Assembly (NCBI GenBank): GCA_031422555.1
Contig: JANPLZ010000111.1
Location: 1-22,542 of the forward strand
DNA length: 22,542 nucleotides
Direction of reading: 5' to 3'
DNA from: JANNAT01 sp031422555
GTDB taxonomy: Bacteria; Pseudomonadota; Alphaproteobacteria; Rhodobacterales; Rhodobacteraceae
In this document: piece after piece, positions 16,071-22,542 of the stretch
How the letters are laid out: the number at the start of each line of letters is the position of its first letter
Numbering within the stretch: the stretch's first letter is position 1
Notes under the pieces: generated by a model
The model's input: the letters and a program-made list of their open reading frames with translations, nothing else
What the model was told of the DNA's origin: nothing
Databases searched by the model: none
Position numbers and translations under genes: made by a program

Positions 16071-16958
16071 TTATGCCGTGCGCGCAGGCGCTGCCGCTGC
16101 AGGCAGGGTTGCGGCAATGATCACGCCAACCAAAATGCACGCCGCCCCCACGCCACGCGCAAAACTCAGGCTTTCGCCCAAAAAAACCATCGCGGTCAGG
16201 CTGCCGAAGACGGCTTCTGCGCTTATGATCACCGCGGCGCAGGCGGGGGGGATATGTTGCTGGGCGGTGGCGTTCAGCATATCAGCGAACCCCTTGGACA
16301 TTGCCCCCAGAAGGATGATCTCTGGCCACGCTGCCAACACCGCTGCGGGCGCTGGCAGCCCATAGGTCAGGGCGGACAAGCACAGGCAGATTGCCCCGCA
16401 GACCACCAGTTGCGTGATCGTGATAAAGATCGGACGGCGATACTGCATGACGTATTTCCCCAAGAACAGCGTCCAGAATGCAAAAGCCAACGCCGCAATC
16501 AGTGCGAGGCCGTCACCAAAAGACAGTCCGGCCCAGTTGCCGCCCGCCATCAAAAAGACCCCCAGCAGGGTGCATATACAAGCCAGCCATATCATTGGCG
16601 GTGGGCGCTGGGCAAAGCAGACCCAGCCGATAATGGGTGTCATCGCAGCGGCGGTGTTGGCCAAAAATCCGGCATTGGTGACCGAGGTATGGCCATAGCC
16701 AAACTGCATGACAACCGACGCCAAGGTGAACAACCCCGCGACGATGATCACCAGTGGCAGCGACCCCGCGGTCGCGGGCCGGTCCTTGCGCTGTTCGCGC
16801 TGCAAAACCGGCCACAACACCACCGCGCCGACAAATGACGTCAGGCCCGCCGCCGAAAAGCCGTCCAGATGATCCAGAATGGTTTTTTGCGACACATTGC
16901 CCAAGCCCCAGGCGAGGGCTGCCAACAAAGCCACCGCATTGGCGCGCGCCGGCGTCAT
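16071..16958 (-). CDS. EamA/DMT-superfamily transporter
   Basis: 295 residues with about ten hydrophobic helices in two repeated halves, typical of EamA permeases. Recognisable segments are ALAWGLGNVSQKT at the first helix, GHTSVTNAGFLANTAAAMTPIIG near the end of repeat one, and CAAVIISAEAVFGSLTAMV followed by LGESLSF in repeat two. Such inner-membrane carriers usually export or import amino acids, amines or nucleotides. Its start overlaps the stop of the APC permease gene by four bases (ATGA), so both are translated from one message and may handle related compounds. Specific substrate is not readable. Confidence 0.92.
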   Translation of the reverse strand: MTPARANAVALLAALAWGLGNVSQKTILDHLDGFSAAGLTSFVGAVVLWPVLQREQRKDRPATAGSLPLVIIVAGLFTLASVVMQFGYGHTSVTNAGFLANTAAAMTPIIGWVCFAQRPPPMIWLACICTLLGVFLMAGGNWAGLSFGDGLALIAALAFAFWTLFLGKYVMQYRRPIFITITQLVVCGAICLCLSALTYGLPAPAAVLAAWPEIILLGAMSKGFADMLNATAQQHIPPACAAVIISAEAVFGSLTAMVFLGESLSFARGVGAACILVGVIIAATLPAAAAPARTA

Positions 16959-18445
16959 GGGGTGGCCACGGCAGTTGCGGCTTCGTCATCGGGCGACAGG
17001 ATCAACCGATGCCGCGCAATCGTGGCATAGTAAATCCCGCCGACGGCCAGCCAGACCATCACCCAGAACGATCCTTGCAGAAACAGGCTGTCCTGAATTT
17101 GGCACACCAAAGTGATCGTGCAGATTGCAATCGTCAGCCATGCCCCAAAACGCCCCAGCGGGCTGCGATACGGGCGGGGGATATCGGGGTGGTTTCGGCG
17201 CAAGGCCAGAAAGGCAGCCGCCCGCGACAGATATGACAGCATCGCGCCGAACACCGCCATGTTCAGCAGAACGCTGCCGATCAGCGCCCCTGCGTCCCGT
17301 TGGCCCAAAGTGGCAGACAGGCCCAGCATGATCGCAAGCCCCATCGCCGATCCGGTCAGCATCGCCAAAACCGGGGTTTTGTTGCGGCCATTGGTCAAAG
17401 ACAGGATGCCGGGCAAATAGCCCGACCGGGACAGGGCAAAAATCTGGCGGCCTTGCGCAAACAAGATGGCGTGGAAACTGGCAACCAGCCCCGACAAGGC
17501 GATGACGCCCAGAATATCCGCGCTGAGACCGCCAAAGATGGCGCGAAAGCCGTCCAGAACCGGCTCTCCTGACCGCGCCAGCGCGTGCGATCCCACACCT
17601 TCAACCGCCGGGTTGATCAGCACGATGAACAAGGCGGTCAAAATCAGCGTCGCCATCGCCAGCAAGATACCGCGCGGCATGTCGCGCACCGGGTCGATGG
17701 ATTCCTCGGCGGCCATCGGCAGTTCTTCGATGGCCAGATAAAGCCAGACCGCGAACGGCAGCGCGGCGAACACGCCCGCCCAACCCATCGGCAAAAACGC
17801 GCCGTTGCCATCGGGCAATTCTGATCCGTCAGCCGCGATGTTCATCGCCCAGCGTGCGAAATCGACATATGGCAGCGCCGCCGCACAAAAGAACAACAGC
17901 ACAATCAGCGACATCAACGTCACGATCAGCGTGATGCGAAAGGTCAACGCGACGCCCAGCATGTTCAGCGCCAGAAACACCGCATAGGTGCCGACCCACC
18001 ACACCGGCTCGGGCACTGCGGGTCCAAAAATCGCCCCCAGATAGGCGCCGATGAAATAGCAGATCACCGCGGGCGTCAGAACATATTCGATATGTTCACA
18101 CAGGCCCGACGCAAACCCCCAGAACGGCCCCAGCGCGAACCGCGCAAACGGGTAAGAGCCGCCATTGAACGGCAGGGCTGCGCTCATCTCGGCGATGCAG
18201 AACGAAAGCGCCAGAAACATCACCGCCATGATACCGCCAGCGATCAGCATGCCGCCCCAGCCGCCCGCCGCAAGGCCAAGGTTCCAACCGGAAAAATGCC
18301 CGGAAATCACCGCCCCGACGCCCAGCGCCCACAGCGACCATATCCCGGCATAGCGCCGCAATCCGCGTCGTTCAAAATAGGCGGGCGCCACCTTTATATA
18401 GGTCGCCTTCAAGGTGCCGGGTTTGGGGGGCGTATGGTTGGTCAT
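16955..18445 (-). CDS. APC-family permease, ethanolamine-permease-like
   Basis: 496 residues from the ATG at 18445, which has AGGCGAGG just upstream; the longer open frame to 18610 lacks a credible start. About twelve membrane helices are present. The stretch GVGAVISGHFSGWNLGLAAG, then FCIAEMSAALPFNGGSYPFA and EHIEYVLTPAVICYFIGAYL, closely follows the bacterial ethanolamine permease (Eat) group of the amino acid-polyamine-organocation superfamily. EELPMAAEES and FAQGRQIFALSRSGYLP are further conserved family blocks. It probably takes up ethanolamine or a related amine or amino acid across the inner membrane. It is divergent from the small exported protein and histidine-decarboxylase-like genes. 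Family is clear; substrate is inferred from remembered similarity only. Confidence 0.9.
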   Translation of the reverse strand: MTNHTPPKPGTLKATYIKVAPAYFERRGLRRYAGIWSLWALGVGAVISGHFSGWNLGLAAGGWGGMLIAGGIMAVMFLALSFCIAEMSAALPFNGGSYPFARFALGPFWGFASGLCEHIEYVLTPAVICYFIGAYLGAIFGPAVPEPVWWVGTYAVFLALNMLGVALTFRITLIVTLMSLIVLLFFCAAALPYVDFARWAMNIAADGSELPDGNGAFLPMGWAGVFAALPFAVWLYLAIEELPMAAEESIDPVRDMPRGILLAMATLILTALFIVLINPAVEGVGSHALARSGEPVLDGFRAIFGGLSADILGVIALSGLVASFHAILFAQGRQIFALSRSGYLPGILSLTNGRNKTPVLAMLTGSAMGLAIMLGLSATLGQRDAGALIGSVLLNMAVFGAMLSYLSRAAAFLALRRNHPDIPRPYRSPLGRFGAWLTIAICTITLVCQIQDSLFLQGSFWVMVWLAVGGIYYATIARHRLILSPDDEAATAVATP

Positions 18446-18734
18446 TGCAATGCCTCGCCTGAAATCAAAGATCAAATCTGATGATGCTGATCTGGCGGCG
18501 GGTGGCGTGAATGCAGCGTGAGGCGGGCGTGATGTGCCATGCCGGCAAAATGCGGACGGCCGGGCGGCTTTGATTTTCTGATGCGCGGGTGGCAGAAAAT
18601 CCCGGAGCAATCACGGTGGAATAACGCCAGCGGGTGCTGATGGATCTTACTGATCCGGTCATTGCGGCCGCTGCCTCGTTGCTGTGGACCTCCGGGCCGG
18701 ATTGGCACCGATTGTAAATTTAATGGAGAATAAA
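18446..18734. other. Divergent intergenic region between permease and exported-protein genes
   Basis: 289 bases that should hold both promoters. I see a short inverted repeat GGATC-TTACT-GATCC (about 18643-18657) and an AT-rich patch TTGTAAATTTAATG just before the + strand ribosome site. I find no promoter pair with good spacing and no supported gene: frames crossing this region are extensions or shadows. Confidence 0.5.
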
Positions 18735-19031
18735 ATGAAAAAGTCTGTTTTTGGCATGGTCGTGGGCGCATTGCTTGCCTTTGGATCGCCCGCGTTGGCG
18801 ACCCCTGCAAATGTTGTTGACCTTTACAATTCCTGTCACGCCGACGGCGCGGCAGAAGCCGCATTGCCCGAATGCGTTTTGCTGCAAGAAAACATCACCG
18901 CAGCGGTTCAAGATTGCATGGCGTCGCCCGAATCCAAATCTGTCGGGGCCAAAAGTGCGCATGGTTACAAGGCACGGTATCTGATCTGCCAGGCATCCGC
19001 GCGGCAGCAGTTTGGCACTGTTGGCCATTAA
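18735..19031 (+). CDS. Small exported protein with four cysteines
   Basis: 98 residues from the ATG at 18735, preceded by GGAG at good spacing. A Sec signal peptide is clear: MKK, a hydrophobic core to about residue 19, and a cleavage site after ALA at 21-22. The mature protein is about 75 residues and has cysteines at 34, 47, 61 and 85, enough for two disulfides in the periplasm. I do not recognise the family. It is followed by a strong hairpin terminator, so it is probably its own transcription unit or the first of a read-through pair with the decarboxylase gene. Confidence 0.75.
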   Translation: MKKSVFGMVVGALLAFGSPALATPANVVDLYNSCHADGAAEAALPECVLLQENITAAVQDCMASPESKSVGAKSAHGYKARYLICQASARQQFGTVGH

Positions 19032-19060
19032 AGCGGTTTCGATTGGCCGCTGGCATCACG

Positions 19061-19110
19061 TCAAAGGGCGATGTGCGACTGTGCCGCGCCCTTTGATCCA
19101 CAGCTTTTTT
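19061..19110 (+). terminator. Rho-independent terminator after the exported-protein gene
   Basis: A perfect 10-bp inverted repeat, TCAAAGGGCG (19061-19070) and CGCCCTTTGA (19087-19096), has a 16-base loop and is followed eight bases later by six T residues (19105-19110). Stem strength is high; the spacing of the T-run is longer than ideal. The hairpin lies 33 bases upstream of the decarboxylase start, so it could also act as an attenuator. Confidence 0.7.
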
Positions 19111-19142
19111 CCTTTTGCCGCCGTTTCAGAAAGGGCATTTCA

Positions 19143-20330
19143 ATGACACATATTTCCATTCAAGATTTTGACCGCCATCAGCACCTGGCTGATAAGATGC
19201 TGAAAACCCTGTTTGAAACCGAATTGAAAATGCGGGCTGCCCATCAGTCGCATCTGGGTTATCCGTATAATCTGTCGTTTCAGCCGACGGTTCCGGCAGG
19301 GCTGCATCAGTTCTTGATCAACAATCTGGGCGATCCTTATGTCGGGTCGCATTATGCCTCTGAAGTGTGCCAGTTGGAACGGGAGGCCATTGGCTGGCTG
19401 ATGCATCTGTGGGGCTGCGATGATCCGTCCGAATACTGGGGGTCTATCGGGGCAAGCGGCACCGAAGGCAATATCTGGGGCATTTATCTGGGCCGCGAGG
19501 CGTTGCCCGATGCGGTGTTGCTGCACAGTGCTGACGCGCATTATTCGATTCCCAAAGCCGCCCGGCTGCAGCGGATAGAGGCAATCGAAGTGGCCTCCAC
19601 ACCAAATGGCGAAATGGATTTGGCGGCGCTTGCGCAAACCATCGCGGCCCGACCCGGCAAGCCGGTTATTCTGGTGCTGACCTGTGGCACCACCATGAAA
19701 GGCGCGCATGACGATATTGCCGGGGCAATTGCTGCGTTGCAGGCGGCGGGCGTTGGGCCGGATCGCCGCTATGTTCATCTGGATGGCGCGTTGAACGCGA
19801 TGGTGGTGCCGTTTTTGCAAGCAGCACCACTTTGCATTTTGCCGAACTTTGGGCTGGGCATCGACAGCATTTCAACTTCGGGCCACAAGATGATCGGCAC
19901 GCCGATGCCGTGCGGGGCCCTGGTCTGCCGCAAACTGCATATCGACCGGATCGCGCGGAACATCGCCTATCTGAAATCCAACGACACCACGCTGATGGGG
20001 TCGCGCAACGGCCATGCGGTGCTGGCGATTTGGACGCGGTTGTTTGGCCACGCCTATGATGGCTATGCCCGCGACGCGCAAAACTGTGCAATGCGGTCCC
20101 AAGGTTTGGCGGCGACACTGGCCAATCTGGGCGCGCGGGTTTTGTGCAACCCGCATTCCCTGACCGTGGTGTTCCCAGAACCTGACGCCGAAATTGTCAT
20201 GCGCTATCAACTTGCCAGCGCTAAAGGCCTTGCGCATGCGATTGTGATGCCGAACGTGACCGACGGTTTGCTGGAAAACTTCGTGACTGATTTTGCTGGT
20301 TGGATGCAGCGGCGGGCCAATCTGGCCTGA
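19143..20330 (+). CDS. PLP-dependent histidine-decarboxylase-family enzyme
   Basis: 395 residues from the ATG at 19143, behind AAAGGG at good spacing; an in-frame ATG at 19071 lies in the loop of the terminator hairpin and is rejected. It belongs to the group II PLP decarboxylases: GASGTEGN (103-110) for phosphate binding, His133 in SADAHYS stacking on the cofactor ring, Asp214 in HLDGALNAM, and the Schiff-base lysine Lys249 in TSGHKMIG. The MIGTPMPCGAL stretch is characteristic of bacterial PLP histidine decarboxylases, which make histamine and CO2. Plant serine decarboxylases belong to the same group, and the nearby permease resembles ethanolamine carriers, so serine to ethanolamine is an alternative reaction. 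All catalytic residues are present. Length matches the family (about 380). Confidence 0.9.
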   Translation: MTHISIQDFDRHQHLADKMLKTLFETELKMRAAHQSHLGYPYNLSFQPTVPAGLHQFLINNLGDPYVGSHYASEVCQLEREAIGWLMHLWGCDDPSEYWGSIGASGTEGNIWGIYLGREALPDAVLLHSADAHYSIPKAARLQRIEAIEVASTPNGEMDLAALAQTIAARPGKPVILVLTCGTTMKGAHDDIAGAIAALQAAGVGPDRRYVHLDGALNAMVVPFLQAAPLCILPNFGLGIDSISTSGHKMIGTPMPCGALVCRKLHIDRIARNIAYLKSNDTTLMGSRNGHAVLAIWTRLFGHAYDGYARDAQNCAMRSQGLAATLANLGARVLCNPHSLTVVFPEPDAEIVMRYQLASAKGLAHAIVMPNVTDGLLENFVTDFAGWMQRRANLA

Positions 20331-20555
20331 TTTGCCGGGCAACGGTTTACTATGGTTCCAAGGCCATTATCCGGCGCAGGTGTTGCGCCGCGCCGGGGAA
20401 GGCCGAAGATTCCTGTGCGCGCCAACCTTGCGACTGGCGCTGGACGATTGCGCGGCAACAGACTATGACCCAAAGTCGAATTGGCCGCTGTAACCGCCTG
20501 CTTTGCCCCTTAAATTTCAGTGTTACAGCCTTATATACCATTCTTTGTGGGGAAC
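20331..20555. other. Intergenic region with hairpin and promoter-like patch before the RND operon
   Basis: 225 bases without a supported gene. A perfect 7-bp hairpin, CGGCGCA (20372-20378) and TGCGCCG (20384-20390) with a five-base loop, lies 41 bases after the decarboxylase stop and may end that transcript, though no T-run follows. A -10-like TATATA at 20532-20537 has TTAAAT at 20510-20515 sixteen bases upstream as a weak -35, a plausible promoter for the efflux operon. Confidence 0.45.
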
Positions 20556-21698
20556 ATGTTTGTGTCATCCTTCTTTAGATTTCATCGCATCGTTGCTTTG
20601 ATCGTGCTGATCGCGGCGGCCATTTGGATTGGCACCGGCGAATTTGCGTCGGTAGGCAGCCATTCGGCCCAAGCAGAAGGTGCAACTGCCGAAGCGGCAC
20701 CGGCCGCAGAAGCCGTGGCTGTGCCACCGGATCAGGCCAGAAAAAACCGCGCCGTGTCGGGACTTGTGCCCGTTTTCACCGATCATTCGCGCAAGATCAA
20801 ACTGTCGGGGGCCACGCAGCCGGACAAACGTGCGGTTCTGGCGGCGCGGTCGGAAGGTGTGGTGAACGCGCTGTCGCTGACCAAGGGGGCCGCGATTGCC
20901 GCCGATCAGGTGGTGATGATGTTGGAAGGCCCCGAAACCGTGGCCCGTGCCAAGATTGCGCAGATTGCGCTGGATCAGCGGATGCGCGAATTGAAGGTGG
21001 CCGAAGATTTGTTCAGCCGGGGCAACAAGCCCGAAATTCAGGTGGTGTCGGCCCGGTCAGATCGCGATGCCGCCGAAGCAGAGCTGACGTTGGCCCGCGC
21101 CGCCCTTGACCGTCTGCAGCTGAAAGCCCCGTTTGCCGGGCTGGTGGATACGGTTGATGTTGAACTGGGTGAGTGGGTGCAATCCGGCACGCCGGTGGCC
21201 ACCATCTTGTCACTTGACCCGATCATCGTGCGCGCCGAGGTTAGTGAATTGGACATCGCCAATGTCTCGGCGGGGTCGGTGGCGTTTTTAACGTTGGTCG
21301 ATGGCACCAAAATGGAGGGCACCGTGCGCTTTGTGGCGCGCGAAGCCTCTGCTGCCACCCGCACCTTTCCGGTGGAAATTGCGCTGCCCAATCCCGGTGC
21401 GCTGATCCCTGCAGGCATGACCACCCAAGTTGAATTGCTGGCCCCGGCGGTATCCACCGTCACCGTGCCGCGTTCGGTGATCACCCTGTCGGAAAAAGGC
21501 GAGGTTGGGCTGCGGGTGGTCGGAGCCGATAATCTGGCGCGGTTCGTTACGGTGCAGATCATTGATGATACCGAAGCGGGCATGATCGTGGCGGGGGTGC
21601 CTGCCGATGTGCGCATTATCGTGGCGGGGCAGGATCTGGTGCGTGACGGCGATCTGGTGGATGTCACCGAAGTGGCCGCAACCGTGGTTGCGCCATGA
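20556..21698 (+). CDS. RND efflux periplasmic adaptor (membrane fusion protein)
   Basis: 380 residues from the ATG at 20556, with GGGG just upstream; an in-frame GTG at 20520 would add 12 residues. It has an N-terminal hydrophobic anchor (about 8-26), then an alanine/proline-rich linker. The lipoyl/barrel halves are RAVLAARSEGVVNALSLTKG and LKAPFAGLVDTVDVELGEWV, flanking a short coiled-coil hairpin (about 130-190). The beta-barrel and membrane-proximal domains follow. It links the inner-membrane pump to an outer-membrane channel. Its stop overlaps the pump gene start (ATGA), the standard operon order. No outer-membrane factor is in the window. Confidence 0.92.
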   Translation: MFVSSFFRFHRIVALIVLIAAAIWIGTGEFASVGSHSAQAEGATAEAAPAAEAVAVPPDQARKNRAVSGLVPVFTDHSRKIKLSGATQPDKRAVLAARSEGVVNALSLTKGAAIAADQVVMMLEGPETVARAKIAQIALDQRMRELKVAEDLFSRGNKPEIQVVSARSDRDAAEAELTLARAALDRLQLKAPFAGLVDTVDVELGEWVQSGTPVATILSLDPIIVRAEVSELDIANVSAGSVAFLTLVDGTKMEGTVRFVAREASAATRTFPVEIALPNPGALIPAGMTTQVELLAPAVSTVTVPRSVITLSEKGEVGLRVVGADNLARFVTVQIIDDTEAGMIVAGVPADVRIIVAGQDLVRDGDLVDVTEVAATVVAP

Positions 21699-22542
21699 AA
21701 ATCGTTGAAATGGCGATTGAAAACGCCCGGCTGACCATCTCGGTTCTGATATTCCTGATGTTGGCCGGCACCATGTCGTATCTGAACATCCCCAAAGAGG
21801 CCGAGCCGGACATTCAGATTCCGATCATCTATGTCAGCATGGGCTATGACGGCATTTCGCCCGAAGACAGCGAACGCCTTTTGCTGCGTCCGATGGAAAC
21901 AGCGTTGAAATCCATCACCGGAATCAAGAAACTTAGCTCGACCGCGTTTCAGGGCGGTGGCAGCGTCTTGATGGAGTTTCAGGCCGGTGCTGATCTGGAA
22001 AAAGCGCTGGACGAGGTGCGCACTAAGGTAAGCCAAGCCCGGCGCGAATTGCCGCAAGGTTCGGACGAGCCTTCGGTGAACGAGGTCAATATTTCCGAAT
22101 TCCCGGTGCTGGTGGTGACGCTGTCGGGCGATGTGCCGGAACGGGTGCTGGCGGCGGCTGGCCGGGCCTTGCGTGACCGGATCGAGGAATTGCCGGGCGT
22201 GCTGGATGCATCCTTGCAAGGGGTGCGCGATGATCTGGTCGAAGTGATCATTGATCCGTCAAAACTGGCGTCTTACGGGCTGCAACCGGATGTTTTGATC
22301 GGCGGGTTTGCCGCCAACAATCAACTGGTTGCTGCAGGGTCACTGGAAGGTGCCGAGGGTCGTTATGCCATCAAAGTGCCGTCCCTGATTGAAACGGCCG
22401 AAGACGTGGCGAATTTGCCGATCATTTCCAACGGCACGGCCGTCGTGCGCGCGCGTGATCTGGCCGAAATACGCCCAACCTACAAAGACGCGCAAACCAT
22501 CACCCGGCTGAACGGCGAACCTGCCGTGGCCATCGAAGTGTC
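21695..22542 (+). CDS. RND efflux inner-membrane pump, N-terminal part (cut by window end)
   Basis: 282 complete codons are visible before the window ends; the family has about 1000-1050 residues. It begins MKIVEMAIENARLTISVLI, the first membrane helix, followed by IPKEAEPDIQIPIIYVSM, SPEDSERLLLRPMETALKSI and FQAGADLEKALDEVRTKV, which are the hallmark N-terminal porter-domain blocks of AcrB/HAE-type proton-driven efflux pumps. It overlaps the adaptor stop by four bases. Substrate cannot be judged from this part. Confidence 0.93.
   Translation, partial: MKIVEMAIENARLTISVLIFLMLAGTMSYLNIPKEAEPDIQIPIIYVSMGYDGISPEDSERLLLRPMETALKSITGIKKLSSTAFQGGGSVLMEFQAGADLEKALDEVRTKVSQARRELPQGSDEPSVNEVNISEFPVLVVTLSGDVPERVLAAAGRALRDRIEELPGVLDASLQGVRDDLVEVIIDPSKLASYGLQPDVLIGGFAANNQLVAAGSLEGAEGRYAIKVPSLIETAEDVANLPIISNGTAVVRARDLAEIRPTYKDAQTITRLNGEPAVAIEV

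Noticed and set aside
20300..20578. Short + strand frames between the decarboxylase and RND adaptor genes
   Set aside because: No ribosome site, they overlap the decarboxylase end or the adaptor start, and no recognisable product; region treated as intergenic.
21038..22219. 393-codon - strand frame across the RND genes
   Set aside because: Opposes two RND genes with strong family motifs; Ser/Thr/Arg-rich shadow translation.
1..22542. Search for CRISPR repeats, tRNA or rRNA genes, insertion-sequence ends and attachment sites
   Set aside because: No periodic repeat array, cloverleaf-like segment, transposase gene or flanking terminal inverted repeat was found by eye.

Overview
The window looks like chromosomal DNA of an alphaproteobacterium, most likely a Rhodobacteraceae/Roseobacter-type organism. 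The reasons are the GC-rich coding style, the polyol/sugar ABC operon with two different ATPases, and the overall family mix; this is an inference from protein content, since no rRNA or marker gene is present. I see no tRNA, rRNA, CRISPR array, insertion sequence or phage gene. Gene density is high and many start/stop junctions overlap.

Layout. (1) 2-4331, + strand: the 3' part of a carbohydrate/polyol ABC importer operon (inner-membrane permease, a 62-residue membrane protein, two MalK/UgpC-type ATPases), ending in a fused DhaK-DhaL dihydroxyacetone (or erythrulose-type) kinase. A hairpin separates it from the convergent next block. (2) 4359-10484, - strand: a compact type VI secretion (T6SS) cargo module read as VgrG, membrane-anchored ankyrin protein (probable immunity), class 3 lipase (probable effector), DUF2169 adaptor, DUF4150 PAAR-like tip. 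No T6SS structural genes are in the window, so this is a satellite VgrG island. (3) 10721-16005: a small unusual cluster. A YcaO-domain protein and an animal-type haem peroxidase form one - strand pair. A 118-residue unrecognised protein diverges from YcaO, and its 3' end overlaps tail-to-tail a SARP-like regulator (winged helix, BTAD domain, TPR tail). The divergent YcaO/118-residue intergenic region contains two identical heptamers with an 11-bp period, the arrangement SARP regulators bind. This is the best candidate in the window for an undescribed system. (4) 16071-18445, - strand: an EamA/DMT transporter overlapping an ethanolamine-permease-like APC transporter. (5) 18735-20330, + strand: a small exported four-cysteine protein followed by a strong hairpin terminator, then a PLP-dependent histidine-decarboxylase-family enzyme. 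(6) 20556-22542, + strand: the start of an RND efflux operon (periplasmic adaptor, then inner-membrane pump cut by the window end).

How it fits together: block 1 imports a polyol or triose and phosphorylates it. Block 2 arms a T6SS needle with a lipase and protects the producer. Block 3 may modify a small protein or peptide (YcaO), possibly with oxidation by the peroxidase, under the neighbouring regulator. Blocks 4-5 pair amine/amino-acid transport with an amino-acid decarboxylase. Links between blocks 2 and 3 rest on adjacency only.
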